This document shows positions 34,277 to 43,216 of a DNA stretch of 64,000 nucleotides, one piece after another. This stretch comes from Acinetobacter sp. SAAs474 (GTDB lineage Bacteria > Pseudomonadota > Gammaproteobacteria > Pseudomonadales > Moraxellaceae), in assembly GCF_032823475.1 (NCBI RefSeq), contig NZ_CP127915.1, forward strand, positions 1,302,001 through 1,366,000, written 5' to 3'. Position numbers and translations under genes: made by a program. The notes under the pieces were generated by a model. That model was not told the origin of the DNA. It saw only the letters and a program-made list of their open reading frames with translations, and ran no database searches. Positions within the stretch are counted from its first letter, which is position 1. The number at the start of each line of letters is the position of its first letter.

Positions 34277-34861
34277 TTATGGATTGGGTTTATATGCATT
34301 AATTTGGTTCATTGCTTGTTGAATATCACCATTGACCAATAATTGAATGCGAGATAAAGCATGATGAATAGCATCATCCATAAGTTGCTGTTCATGACTG
34401 GATGCTTTACTCAGTACATGACCTGATACACGTTCTTTAGAACCGGGATGACCAATACCAATACGTAAGCGATGGAACTGAGGACCAGTATGAGGAACAA
34501 TATCACGTAAACCGTTATGACCACCGTGACCACCGCCTGTTTTAAGGCGAATCACACCTGGATCCATATCCAGTTCATCGTGAGCAATCAACATTGCTTC
34601 AGGAGAGATATTATAGAATTTTGCAAAGGGTACAACACTTTTGCCAGACAAGTTCATAAATGTTGTTGGTAATAGCAGACGAACGTCCTGACCTTCAATA
34701 TTACCACGACCACTAATTCCATTGAATTTAGGATCTTTTTTTAATGATATACCATATTGATCTGCAAGTTGTTCAACGAACCAAAAACCTGCATTATGGC
34801 GGGTTTGGGCATACTCATTACCTGGGTTACCCAAACCAATAATTAGCGAAATATTGGACAC
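34277..34861 (-). CDS. pth: Peptidyl-tRNA hydrolase
   Basis: Pth releases peptides from peptidyl-tRNAs dropped by the ribosome. The 194-aa product has the family pattern: IGLGNPGNEYAQTRHNAG near the start with the catalytic His (H22), the loop RGNIEGQDVRLLLPTTFMNLSGKSV, the HDELDMDPG segment, GGGHGGHNGLRDI and RLRIGIGHPG. It follows rplY by 20 bp, an order conserved in Pseudomonas and relatives, so rplY and pth are almost certainly cotranscribed. No Shine-Dalgarno site is obvious. Confidence 0.97.
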   Translation of the reverse strand: MSNISLIIGLGNPGNEYAQTRHNAGFWFVEQLADQYGISLKKDPKFNGISGRGNIEGQDVRLLLPTTFMNLSGKSVVPFAKFYNISPEAMLIAHDELDMDPGVIRLKTGGGHGGHNGLRDIVPHTGPQFHRLRIGIGHPGSKERVSGHVLSKASSHEQQLMDDAIHHALSRIQLLVNGDIQQAMNQINAYKPNP

Positions 34862-34881
34862 TAATTTACACCATTCAACAC

Positions 34882-35178
34882 TTACGCGCGTTTAAAGTCA
34901 GCGTGCATTGGTGTATTTTTAGCTGGGTGACGTTGTAACGCTTGAATTTTAACGTTTTCAACTTGGTCACCAATTTTGATTTCAACAACTTCTTCAAAGA
35001 ATGCGTTGCTTTCTAAAGCTTTAACAAGTTGGCGAAGCTCTAAAGTTACTGCAACAGGTGCAGCATCACCACCGTAGATGATCGCTGGAACTTTAGATTG
35101 AAGACGAAGGCGGCGGCTCGCACCTTTCCCTTGAACTGCTTCTTCACGTGCTTCTGCGTTTAATACGAAGTTTGCCAT
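34882..35178 (-). CDS. rplY: 50S ribosomal protein L25, short form
   Basis: L25 binds 5S rRNA. The start at ATG 35178 (MANFVLNAEAREEAVQGKG) gives 98 aa; a codon three residues earlier is in frame, but AGGATG fits 35178. It is the short L25 without the C-terminal CTC/TL5 domain. Motifs: G-x-GASRRLR, PAIIYGG and the terminal HADFKR. It lies 100 bp after prs, with two hairpins in that gap: a terminator-like one (35238-35265) and an 8-bp perfect one in the untranslated leader (35211-35233). Confidence 0.97.
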   Translation of the reverse strand: MANFVLNAEAREEAVQGKGASRRLRLQSKVPAIIYGGDAAPVAVTLELRQLVKALESNAFFEEVVEIKIGDQVENVKIQALQRHPAKNTPMHADFKRA

Positions 35179-35210
35179 GATCGACATCCTTAAAATTTAT
35201 GTTTAAATAA

Positions 35211-35233
35211 ACTAGACTTGCGACCAGTCTAGT
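35211..35233 (-). promoter_or_regulatory. Perfect hairpin in the rplY leader
   Basis: ACTAGACT/AGTCTAGT is a perfect 8-bp dyad with a 7-nt loop, 33 bp upstream of the rplY start codon. It lies after the prs terminator-like hairpin, so it should be in the rplY 5' leader. It might be a protein-binding site in DNA or an RNA hairpin that controls rplY; neither is proven. Confidence 0.45.
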
Positions 35234-35237
35234 GAGA

Positions 35238-35265
35238 CAAAACCCTACCGAAGGGCAGGGTTTTT
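35238..35265 (-). terminator. Terminator-like hairpin between prs and rplY
   Basis: On the minus strand AAAACCCTGCCC, TTCG and a matching GGTAGGGTTTT form an AT-flanked hairpin with TTTTG. It lies 14 nt after the prs stop. The T-tract is short (T4), so readthrough into rplY is likely. Confidence 0.7.
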
Positions 35266-35278
35266 TATTAGCGCATCA

Positions 35279-36232
35279 TTATAGATAAGAATCAAACATT
35301 GCGCTAATAGATTCTTCGTTATTAATGCGACGAATCGTTTCAGCAACCATGCTTGCAACTGAAACTTGGCGAATCTTACCAAGACCTTTCGCTTCGTCAG
35401 AAAGTGGAATAGTATCGCAGACCACTAACTCATCAATCACTGAATTTGTTAAGTTCTCGATTGCTTTACCAGACAAAACTGGATGTGTTGCATAGGCAAC
35501 TACACGGCGTGCACCAAAAGTTTTCAGTGCATCAGCTGCTTTACATAATGTTCCAGCTGTATCAACCATGTCATCGACAATAACGCAATCACGATCTTTA
35601 ACATCACCAATTAAATGCATCACTTGGGATTCATTGGCTTTTTGACGACGTTTATCGATGATTGCAAGATCGATATCTCCCATTTGTTTGGCAACTGCAC
35701 GTGCGCGGACGACACCACCAACATCAGGAGAAACAACCATAAGGTTATCATGAGACTGTTGGCGTAAATCGGCAAGCAGTGCAGGAGTACCATAGATGTT
35801 GTCGACAGGAATATCAAAGAAACCTTGAATTTGATCTGCATGAAGATCAATCATCACAACGCGGTCAATACCGACAGTCGTGAGCATGTCTGCAACAACT
35901 TTAGCTGTGATCGGAACACGCGTTGAGCGAGGACGACGATCTTGGCGGGCATAACCGAAGTAAGGAATTACGGCGGTAATACGACCTGCACTTGCACGAC
36001 GTAATGCATCTGCCATCACTAAGATTTCCATGAGGTTATCATTAGTTGGGGCACAAGTCGGCTGTAAGATGAATACGTCTTTACCACGCACATTCTCAGT
36101 AATTTCTACTGCAATTTCACCATCAGAAAAGGTTGAAACTGAAGCAGCACCTAAAGGAATATGTAAGTGACTTACGACTTTTTGAGCGAATTGTGGATGC
36201 GCTGTTCCACTAAAAACGACAAGATTGGGCAT
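35279..36232 (-). CDS. prs: Ribose-phosphate pyrophosphokinase
   Basis: Prs makes PRPP from ribose 5-phosphate and ATP, feeding purine, pyrimidine, histidine (see hisG) and NAD synthesis. The start at ATG 36232 ([16 protein letters not shown], 317 aa) has AAGGGTG about 6 nt upstream; the longer frame upstream is only tRNA sequence. Motifs: [10 protein letters not shown], the loop [37 protein letters not shown] and the PRPP-binding [13 protein letters not shown]. It is downstream of four tRNA-Gln genes and ispE, a conserved order, and probably shares their transcript. Confidence 0.97.
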   Translation of the reverse strand: MPNLVVFSGTAHPQFAQKVVSHLHIPLGAASVSTFSDGEIAVEITENVRGKDVFILQPTCAPTNDNLMEILVMADALRRASAGRITAVIPYFGYARQDRRPRSTRVPITAKVVADMLTTVGIDRVVMIDLHADQIQGFFDIPVDNIYGTPALLADLRQQSHDNLMVVSPDVGGVVRARAVAKQMGDIDLAIIDKRRQKANESQVMHLIGDVKDRDCVIVDDMVDTAGTLCKAADALKTFGARRVVAYATHPVLSGKAIENLTNSVIDELVVCDTIPLSDEAKGLGKIRQVSVASMVAETIRRINNEESISAMFDSYL

Positions 36233-36270
36233 GAAGCACCCTTGGCGGTTGGTAATGTATGGAAAATATA

Positions 36271-36345
36271 TGGCAGGGGCGGCTGGATTCGAACCAACGG
36301 ATGCCGAGATCAAAACCCGGTGCCTTACCACTTGGCGACGCCCCT
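36271..36345 (-). tRNA. tRNA-Gln(UUG), copy 4 in transcription order
   Basis: This is a 75-nt cloverleaf. The acceptor is AGGGGCG/CGCCCCT, the anticodon loop TTTTGAT gives TTG, the T loop is GTTCGAATC, and CCA is encoded. The sequence is identical to the three other copies. It lies 38 bp upstream of the prs start and 90 bp after the previous copy. Confidence 0.97.
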
Positions 36346-36435
36346 AATGCGGCAGAACTTTAATATTTTTGCATCTTTTTGTCAAGTTGAATTCACAGTA
36401 ATGACGCAAATTGATGTTCTGTCTTTTAATTTGAA

Positions 36436-36510
36436 TGGCAGGGGCGGCTGGATTCGAACCAACGGATGCCGAGATCAAAACCCGGTGCCTTACCACTTGG
36501 CGACGCCCCT
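36436..36510 (-). tRNA. tRNA-Gln(UUG), copy 3 in transcription order
   Basis: Identical in sequence to the other copies over all 75 nt, with encoded CCA. Spacers are 17 bp to the previous copy and 90 bp to the next one; the long spacer is the only one that could hold a processing or promoter element. Confidence 0.97.
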
Positions 36511-36527
36511 AAATGTGATGTTGTAAA

Positions 36528-36602
36528 TGGCAGGGGCGGCTGGATTCGAACCAACGGATGCCGAGATCAAAACCCGGTGCCTTACCACTTGGCGACGCCC
36601 CT
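36528..36602 (-). tRNA. tRNA-Gln(UUG), copy 2 in transcription order
   Basis: Identical 75-nt gene with anticodon TTG and encoded CCA. It is separated by 26 bp from copy 1 and 17 bp from copy 3. The spacers themselves differ in sequence, so only the tRNA units are conserved. Confidence 0.97.
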
Positions 36603-36628
36603 AATATACATACATCATACAGGTGTAA

Positions 36629-36703
36629 TGGCAGGGGCGGCTGGATTCGAACCAACGGATGCCGAGATCAAAACCCGGTGCCTTACCACTTGGCGACGCC
36701 CCT
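36629..36703 (-). tRNA. tRNA-Gln(UUG), copy 1 in transcription order
   Basis: Identical 75-nt gene with anticodon TTG and encoded CCA. Its first base lies one nucleotide after the ispE stop codon (36705-36707), so it has no room for its own promoter and must come from an ispE transcript or a promoter inside ispE. Confidence 0.97.
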
Positions 36704-36704
36704 A

Positions 36705-37532
36705 TTACACTTCAAAGCCAATGAGTGGAGATTCTTTTAAACTGTTGACCAAGTAAGATTTACAAGGCGAGTTAGCCAGAATATCACTAATTTGCATTTT
36801 AGCGTTTACTTCAATAAAAACACAAGCACCTGTACCTGTAAGCTTTGCTTCACCAAAATGATTAAGGTATTGCATTGCTTCATCTACTTCAGGATATAAA
36901 CTTCTTGCCAGAGGCTCAAAGTGATTACTAAAACTAGATGGCTTTAACTGATAGGCGCAAAATTTAGTAGGCTTCGCGTCTCTTGTCAATGTTTTTTGTG
37001 AAAAAAGTAACTGAGTGCTGATAAAACAATCAGGTTTTAACACAATGAATTTTTTTTGATCTAAGTTGATGAATGTTAAATGTTCACCAATACCTTCAGC
37101 CCAGGCATTTTTGCCATAAATAAAAACCGGGACGTCAGCACCTAACTGCAAGGCAAGCTTGGCCAATTGATCGATATTTAGACCACATTGCCATAATTGA
37201 TTGATGACAATTAAAGTGGTTGCTGCATTAGATGAGCCTCCTCCTAAGCCTGCACCCATTGGAATATTTTTTTCAATGATGATTTTTAAACCACAGTGCT
37301 GTTTTGCATAAGGCCGTAATAATTGTGTTGCTTTAAAAATAAGATTTTGCTCTAATTCAACCTGATTTAAGCCTTCAATCGTAATATCTGCTGAAGTTTG
37401 TCGATGAAATTCCAGCCAGTCATATAAATCAATAAGTTGGAAAATAGTTTGTAACTCGTGATAACCATTATCACGACGGCCTGTAATATGTAGAAATAGA
37501 TTAAGTTTGGCCGGTGAGGGAGCGCGAATCAT
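36705..37532 (-). CDS. ispE: 4-diphosphocytidyl-2-C-methyl-D-erythritol kinase
   Basis: IspE phosphorylates CDP-ME in the MEP isoprenoid pathway. The 275-aa GHMP-kinase has the N-terminal PSPAKLNLFLHITGRRDNGYH (substrate Lys and His), the ATP loop IPMGAGLGGGSSNAATTL and the late GEAKLTGTGACVF. The start at ATG 37532 lies in a block transcribed with lolB upstream, 21 bp away. The 3' end is one base from tRNA-Gln copy 1. lolB-ispE-tRNA-Gln-prs-rplY-pth is conserved in gammaproteobacteria. Confidence 0.96.
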   Translation of the reverse strand: MIRAPSPAKLNLFLHITGRRDNGYHELQTIFQLIDLYDWLEFHRQTSADITIEGLNQVELEQNLIFKATQLLRPYAKQHCGLKIIIEKNIPMGAGLGGGSSNAATTLIVINQLWQCGLNIDQLAKLALQLGADVPVFIYGKNAWAEGIGEHLTFINLDQKKFIVLKPDCFISTQLLFSQKTLTRDAKPTKFCAYQLKPSSFSNHFEPLARSLYPEVDEAMQYLNHFGEAKLTGTGACVFIEVNAKMQISDILANSPCKSYLVNSLKESPLIGFEV

Positions 37533-37553
37533 AGGCTTTAATCATCTGAATTA

Positions 37554-38156
37554 TTAACGATCTTGGATTACCATTGTAATACGATTTTCTTGTCCAGACT
37601 CAAGAGCCTGTTTTAAAACGAGTTTATAAGGTAAAGGATTATTTTCATGGTAATTTAAATCAACAACCCAATTTTCTTCAATAATTTGAGTGGGGCGCAT
37701 TTGACTGTCCTTGGCGATTTCTGCAGTATCCGTTGCGGCTTTTGCCTGTACCCAGTCAATTAAATAGGTAATAGGGGCTTGCCATCCAGTCGCTTGCTGC
37801 AATAATTCTTCCGGCGATGCTGCTGAAATAACACCCGTACGTGCACTATTGAGTTCAACCTGACCGGGTTGACCTGAGATTTGTGTTTTTCCTAGGCCTA
37901 AAATACCACTGAGTTCAATATTAAATTGTGCTTGCTGTTGTACCCAAGTGAAAAATGCACTACCTGATTGCTGTGGTGTACGTACACCAATTTTACCTTG
38001 TAAGCTAAATTGAGGTCCATGATCTGGATGTGTGGATATTTCTTCGCTATTGGGTGGGCTTATTGTCGTAGTGTGTTGAGGAATAGACTGACAACCCGTC
38101 AGTAATAAACACAAGGTGGTCAAACTGCTTAGACCTCGTTTTAAATACATAGACAT
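37554..38156 (-). CDS. lolB: Outer-membrane lipoprotein localisation protein LolB
   Basis: LolB receives lipoproteins from LolA and inserts them in the outer membrane. The 200-aa protein has a lipoprotein signal with lipobox LLTGC at about 18-22, then beta-type sequence with FSLQGKIGVRTPQQSGSAFF and FNIELSGILGLGKTQI, then LLQQATGWQAPITYLIDWVQ, the usual LolB W-P-type element. Position directly before ispE is conserved. The C-terminal NRITMVIQDR matches the family ending. It follows the TPR gene by 7 bp. Confidence 0.92.
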   Translation of the reverse strand: MSMYLKRGLSSLTTLCLLLTGCQSIPQHTTTISPPNSEEISTHPDHGPQFSLQGKIGVRTPQQSGSAFFTWVQQQAQFNIELSGILGLGKTQISGQPGQVELNSARTGVISAASPEELLQQATGWQAPITYLIDWVQAKAATDTAEIAKDSQMRPTQIIEENWVVDLNYHENNPLPYKLVLKQALESGQENRITMVIQDR

Positions 38157-38163
38157 AAGTATT

Positions 38164-39939
38164 TTAACTCTTTTTTGTTTGTGGCGGTAACACCAAAGAA
38201 TTCAATGATTCTAGCTGTGGATCATTCGGGAAATTCTGATGCAGCATTTGTAATAGACTGTTAAATTTATCCATTTCACCTAACATATACAATGATCTGG
38301 CATAACGGATACCAATTTTAAGATTATTACTTAGTTCAAATGCAGTCGCTAGTGCGAGTGCAGACGCTGCAAAATCATTTTGTAAATAGGCAATTAAACC
38401 TAAAGTATCTAAAATAGAGGCCTGATTGGGCTCTAATTCAATCGCTCGCTCAACTGCTTTTCTGGCATCCTTAAGTTTTCTATTCTGTAATGCCAAGGTA
38501 TAAGCATATGCATTTAAATAAGCTGGATTATTGGGCTCTAGTTCTAATAATTGTTTGAGTAATTTATCTAGTTTATTTTGATCAGCATTTGCATCCAGTA
38601 AGAGTACTTCTGCATAAATGAGTTCTGGATCATCAGGTAAATTTTGTGTTGCTTCATCTAATAAACGAATAGCAGCACGTTTATTATTCATATGAATTAA
38701 GATATCGGCTTGGGTTTTATATAAAAAACTTGCATATTGTGGATAGTTGACACGTTCTTGAGTTAAAAAGCGTAATGCATCATGTAGCTGTTGCTGCTTA
38801 TCAAAAATAGCAACCATATTTTTTCGTGAAACAGGATAAAGGCTGCCATCAACCAGACGGTAATAGGCCTTCGCAGTTTCATAGTGCTCTTTTCGCTCGG
38901 CATTGATGGCTAAATAAAAATATGCATCATTTTGATATTGGGTTGATGTTCTTAATTTGACTAAGAAATTCTCAGCTTTTTCATATTGTTTTAGATCGAT
39001 ACTGGTTAGGCCTGCAATAAACAATGCATCTTCATTGTCTGGCCATAACGTTAAAATTTGCTCTAATTTATCTAATGCAAATTCAGGCTGCTGTTGTTTA
39101 ATTAAAAACTTCACTTCAGCCAAACGTATTTCAACATTATTTTTATTTTTTTTACTGGCATACTCATACCAGTGAAGGGTTTGGTTGGTATCTCCAAGTG
39201 CATTGAGTAAATTTGCTTTCATTAAAATATAACTGGTTGCTTTGGGACGCTTTTTTAATGCCAAATTAATGGTCGATAAGGCATTTTCCAGCTGACCATT
39301 TTGTGCTTCTAGGCCAGCAATTAAGACCAATATTGAAGGGTTGTGTTGTTCAGCACTGGTTTTAAGTGCGTGAATAAGATATTCCCGATCTGTTTTTGTT
39401 TCTGGTGCAATCCCGGCTAAAATTTCTTCTAAATCCGCATTTGGGTCAATATTTAAAATTTTATCGAGTGTTTTTGCAGCCAATTCATATTCATGTGCTT
39501 TGAGTGCAATATGTGATAAATAAAATAAAGCAGGGACATCAGTGGGTTCCTGTTTTACCCATTCTGTTGCAATGTTCAAGGCTGGTCCCAAGTTGGGTTG
39601 CTCAATGGCAATATTTAAAGCGCGTTGTTTAACAGCAGTTGAATTGCTTTTAATTGCAAGTGCAGTGTAGTTGTGTAATGCTGTGGGAATGTCTTTGTTT
39701 ATCATTGCAAATTCTGCAATCATACTTTGTGTGATTGCTTCATTTTTGGAATTTTCTTGCGGCGGTAAAATTTCTCCAGCAGCTCGAATGTAAGCGCTAG
39801 ATGTTATGCTACCAAGCAGTAAGAATGTGGTAGAATATAGTTTAATTGTCGAACTAATTGTGAGTCGGCTATTCGTTTGACGCAATTTTTTGTTTATCCA
39901 AGTAATGCTTTTTATGACACCAATGTTGCACAATAGCAT
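38164..39939 (-). CDS. Tetratricopeptide repeat protein, exported or membrane-anchored
   Basis: This large helical protein (591 aa from ATG 39939) is built of tandem TPR units from about residue 90 to the end, with typical W/L/G/Y-A-F/A-x-x-x-L/P patterns such as DVPALFYLSHIALKAHEYELAAKTL and the run YLNAYAYTLALQNRKLKDA. A hydrophobic segment (TTFLLLGSITSSAYI) behind a basic N-terminus is a likely signal or anchor. Homologs are often described only as TPR proteins; outer-membrane assembly or cell-envelope roles are possible given lolB next door. An earlier in-frame start at 39990 would overlap the divergent hemA start by 26 nt, so 39939 is preferred, without a clear Shine-Dalgarno site. Confidence 0.82.
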   Translation of the reverse strand: MLLCNIGVIKSITWINKKLRQTNSRLTISSTIKLYSTTFLLLGSITSSAYIRAAGEILPPQENSKNEAITQSMIAEFAMINKDIPTALHNYTALAIKSNSTAVKQRALNIAIEQPNLGPALNIATEWVKQEPTDVPALFYLSHIALKAHEYELAAKTLDKILNIDPNADLEEILAGIAPETKTDREYLIHALKTSAEQHNPSILVLIAGLEAQNGQLENALSTINLALKKRPKATSYILMKANLLNALGDTNQTLHWYEYASKKNKNNVEIRLAEVKFLIKQQQPEFALDKLEQILTLWPDNEDALFIAGLTSIDLKQYEKAENFLVKLRTSTQYQNDAYFYLAINAERKEHYETAKAYYRLVDGSLYPVSRKNMVAIFDKQQQLHDALRFLTQERVNYPQYASFLYKTQADILIHMNNKRAAIRLLDEATQNLPDDPELIYAEVLLLDANADQNKLDKLLKQLLELEPNNPAYLNAYAYTLALQNRKLKDARKAVERAIELEPNQASILDTLGLIAYLQNDFAASALALATAFELSNNLKIGIRYARSLYMLGEMDKFNSLLQMLHQNFPNDPQLESLNSLVLPPQTKKS

Positions 39940-39964
39940 AAATTTAGCTAAATGATGATTTGAT

Positions 39965-41263
39965 ATGTCTTTCTTTGCATTGGGTGTCAACCATCAAACA
40001 GCCTCAGTCGAATTACGAGAGCAGCTTGCGTTTAATCCTGAGCGGTTAAGCCTATTGCTTCAGCAACAAAGCCATAATCAGATTTTAAATGATTTGGTGA
40101 TTGTTTCTACCTGTAATCGTACAGAAGTGTACGCTATGTCTGATCATGTCGATATAGTGTTGAATTGGCTCGCCCAAGTAAATGATATTGATGTTAAACA
40201 ATTGGCAAATCATGTTTATCGTTATGAAAATGCTCAAGCAGTTACTCATTTAATGCGTGTTGCTAGTGGTTTAGATTCATTAATGTTGGGTGAGCCACAA
40301 ATTTTGGGTCAGGTAAAAACAGCATTATCGTTAGCTAAAGATGCTCAGACCGTTTCTCAAGACTTAAATCAAATTTTTGAATACGCATTTTATGCCGCAA
40401 AACGCGTACGTTCAGAAACGGCTGTAGGAAGTCATGCTGTTTCGATGGGATATGCTGTTGCGCAATTGGCCTTACAGGTTTTTAGTAAACCAGAGGCTTT
40501 AGTGGTATTGATTGTTGCTGCTGGTGAAATGAATAGTCTGGTGGCAAAACATTTAGCTGAAATGGGCGTAGCCAAAGTTTTAATTTGTAACCGGACTTAT
40601 GCACGCTCTGAAAATTTGGCACAAGAAATCGCCCATCGCGTTGATGTTGAAATTATTGAGTTTGATGATTTGGCTGAAAATTTACATCGTGCGGATGTGA
40701 TCTCAAGTTGTACGGGTAGTTTACATCAAGTGATTCATTATGCTGATGTAAAAATGGCATTAAAAAAGCGCCGTTATCAACAAATGTTGATGGTTGATTT
40801 AGCTGTACCTCGTGATATTGATCCGAAAGTTGCTGAATTGGACGGTGTGTATTTATATGGTGTCGATGACCTACAAGGTGTGATTGAAGAAAATCTGGCA
40901 CAACGTCGTCAAGCCGCTGTAGAAGCTGAAATTATGGTAAATCAGCTAGCAACAGACTTGATTACCCAGCAGCGAGTCAAAGGTGCCGGACATAGTATTC
41001 AACATTATCGAGAGCATGGTGAGTTGATGGCAGCAGAAGAGCTGGCACAGGCCTTACATGCACTGGAACAGGGGCAAAATGCTGAAGATATATTGCAGCT
41101 TCTCACTCATCGTTTAACACAAAAATTACTACATCCAACCTCGTTACTGTTACGTCAGGCTGCAAAAGCAGAAGATCCAGCCTATTTACAGATGATGCAA
41201 TTTGAATTGGCAGATATTATTGAAAAACGACGTAAAGTCAAAGCAACAGATACAACATCATGA
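39965..41263 (+). CDS. hemA: Glutamyl-tRNA reductase
   Basis: HemA reduces Glu-tRNA(Glu) to glutamate-1-semialdehyde, the first step of the C5 heme pathway. The 432-aa protein has [13 protein letters not shown] at the start, catalytic Cys50 in [28 protein letters not shown] with the conserved His/Glu region, and the C-terminal dimerisation domain with [14 protein letters not shown]. The NADPH site reads [17 protein letters not shown]: the first Gly of the usual GAGEM is Ala. The start ATG 39965 is close to the divergent TPR gene, so the two share a small promoter region. Confidence 0.96.
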   Translation: MSFFALGVNHQTASVELREQLAFNPERLSLLLQQQSHNQILNDLVIVSTCNRTEVYAMSDHVDIVLNWLAQVNDIDVKQLANHVYRYENAQAVTHLMRVASGLDSLMLGEPQILGQVKTALSLAKDAQTVSQDLNQIFEYAFYAAKRVRSETAVGSHAVSMGYAVAQLALQVFSKPEALVVLIVAAGEMNSLVAKHLAEMGVAKVLICNRTYARSENLAQEIAHRVDVEIIEFDDLAENLHRADVISSCTGSLHQVIHYADVKMALKKRRYQQMLMVDLAVPRDIDPKVAELDGVYLYGVDDLQGVIEENLAQRRQAAVEAEIMVNQLATDLITQQRVKGAGHSIQHYREHGELMAAEELAQALHALEQGQNAEDILQLLTHRLTQKLLHPTSLLLRQAAKAEDPAYLQMMQFELADIIEKRRKVKATDTTS

Positions 41264-41329
41264 GGTAGCAAGCGTGATGGCCTTATCATAGTCTATTGAC
41301 GACTGATGCTTAATACATCATGATCAATG

Positions 41330-43216
41330 TTAGTCATCAATCAGACTGAGCGAGCGTTTTTTAGCAATTTCATAGATCTGATGTTTTAAGTTTTTCATTT
41401 CAGAAATGCTATTAAACTTTTTAGAACGCATTTTTAACTGTAGAAAGTCATATTGTAGCTTAATTGAAAAGTCTTCAGCCAATTTATCAACTTTTTCAGG
41501 TGATGTGGTGTAATCACTGACATTGGCTTGTACTAAAATATGTTGTAATTCATAATGAAAGGGCGCACAAGCACCTAAAATATAATATTTTGCTTGTTCT
41601 GGATCATCAGGCAAATCATCAAAAATTTGATTAAAAATATTTAAAATTTTATAGAGTAATTGATCTTGAGGAATAAGTGCACGCAGTGGTTCAAAATGAA
41701 TATAGAGATAGGGATGATGCATTAGAATGGCAATGACATATTCTTCAACATCCACTTTAGTACTAAAGCTTAATGAGGCATCATTATTTGCTTGTGTTGA
41801 CCATTTACGATTAAATCCAAGTTTTTCTTTAAAAAATTGTTGTAATAAATAGCGATATGAACCTGATTTTGGCAATAACTCAGTTAATTGTCGTAATTCA
41901 GCCATCACCTGACTTTTTCCTTCAGGTGTTGTAGCATCATAATTTTGAACAATATGTGCAAAAATAAACTCAGATAAAAGTGGCGCATTTTTTAATAATA
42001 TTTGGAAATTATCGACACCTTCTCGACGGATCAGAGAGTCAGGATCATGTTGATCAGGAAGAACAAAAAATTTTAATTCACGTCCATCATGCAGCAGTGG
42101 CAATGCAATTTCTAAAGTACGTCGCGCAGCCTTTTGACCTGCTAAGTCACCATCAAAAGCAATGGTAATACGATTATTTTGTTTAAAAAGTAGATTCAGA
42201 TGTTCGGTGTTGCTGGCGGTACCTAAAGTGGCCACTGCACCATGAATGCCATATTGCTGTAAAGCAATCACATCCATATAACCTTCAACCATCAACCAGT
42301 CTTGAGCCTTTTGTTTTTGACCTTCATATAAGCCATAAAGCAATTGATTTTTATGAAAAATCTCTGAATCTGGCGAGTTGATATATTTCGGTTTGATCTC
42401 ATCATTGAGTGCACGACCCCCAAATCCAACGACACGACCTTTGCGATCACGAATCGGAAAAATCACTCGGTCACGTAATAGATCAAAATCTCGCCCATTA
42501 TCACTGGTTCGAATCAATCCGAGTTGTTTTAATCCTTCAATATCTTGAGGAAAGGCTTTTGCTAAATGTTGCCAATCTTCAGGTGCATAGCCCAAGCGCC
42601 AGAGCTGAATCGTTTGGCTATTAACACCACGCTGCTTAAAATATTGCTGTGCAGTGGTATGCTGAGTAAGCTGCTGTTGATAAAATTGGGTAATATTTTC
42701 AAGTAAATCAAAGAAATTACCTTCTTGGGCAACTTCTAGCAACGGATCATTTGTATGTGCGAACTCTGCAAAAGGGTCATCATTGAATGCTGGTGGTGTT
42801 AAATTAACATGATCTTGTGCTGTAGATAATGTACTGTTGTTAGGATGAGTTGGTGGTATGTTGCTTAATTGCTGCTTTTTGTCAGGCTCACGCTTATATA
42901 GCAATTTTTTTGCAGACTTTTGATCTTTAGGGAGTTCAATACCAGTTTGATTAGCTAAGTCTTGAATAACATCAATAAAATTACGGCTATCGATATCCAT
43001 CAAAAAACGGATAGCATTACCATTGGCTTGACAACCAAAACAATGAAAATATTGTTTGTCTCGATAGACATGAAAAGATGGGGATTTTTCCTGATGAAAG
43101 GGACAGCAGCCAGAATATGTACGCCCTGACTTTTTTAACTTTACACGTTGGCCAATCAGATCGACAATATCAGTACGATCTAAAATTTGATCTATTGTAT
43201 GTTGAGGAATTGCCAT
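41330..43216 (-). CDS. dnaG: DNA primase DnaG
   Basis: DnaG makes RNA primers for replication. The 628-aa protein has the N-terminal zinc finger (C38, H41, C59, C62), the RNA-polymerase core with the TOPRIM motifs MVEGYMDV and DGDLAGQKAARRTLE, and a C-terminal helicase-interacting domain. Between the zinc domain and the core (about 108-168) is an insert rich in Asn, Pro, Asp and Thr with no regular structure. It is transcribed away from bamD on the same strand, without rpsU or rpoD next to it, so the classical macromolecular-synthesis operon is split here. Confidence 0.95.
   Translation of the reverse strand: MAIPQHTIDQILDRTDIVDLIGQRVKLKKSGRTYSGCCPFHQEKSPSFHVYRDKQYFHCFGCQANGNAIRFLMDIDSRNFIDVIQDLANQTGIELPKDQKSAKKLLYKREPDKKQQLSNIPPTHPNNSTLSTAQDHVNLTPPAFNDDPFAEFAHTNDPLLEVAQEGNFFDLLENITQFYQQQLTQHTTAQQYFKQRGVNSQTIQLWRLGYAPEDWQHLAKAFPQDIEGLKQLGLIRTSDNGRDFDLLRDRVIFPIRDRKGRVVGFGGRALNDEIKPKYINSPDSEIFHKNQLLYGLYEGQKQKAQDWLMVEGYMDVIALQQYGIHGAVATLGTASNTEHLNLLFKQNNRITIAFDGDLAGQKAARRTLEIALPLLHDGRELKFFVLPDQHDPDSLIRREGVDNFQILLKNAPLLSEFIFAHIVQNYDATTPEGKSQVMAELRQLTELLPKSGSYRYLLQQFFKEKLGFNRKWSTQANNDASLSFSTKVDVEEYVIAILMHHPYLYIHFEPLRALIPQDQLLYKILNIFNQIFDDLPDDPEQAKYYILGACAPFHYELQHILVQANVSDYTTSPEKVDKLAEDFSIKLQYDFLQLKMRSKKFNSISEMKNLKHQIYEIAKKRSLSLIDD

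Noticed and set aside
36233..36331. A longer N-terminus for prs
   Set aside because: The extra codons come from the neighbouring tRNA-Gln gene; the family start MPNLVVFSG with AAGGGTG in front is clearly better.
36271..36703. Regularly repeated units that resemble a CRISPR array
   Set aside because: The repeated unit is a full tRNA-Gln with encoded CCA; spacing is uneven (90, 17, 26 bp) and no cas genes are present.
36167..36756. Repetitive open frames with [18 protein letters not shown] products
   Set aside because: They are translations of the antisense strand of the tRNA-Gln genes and have no independent support.
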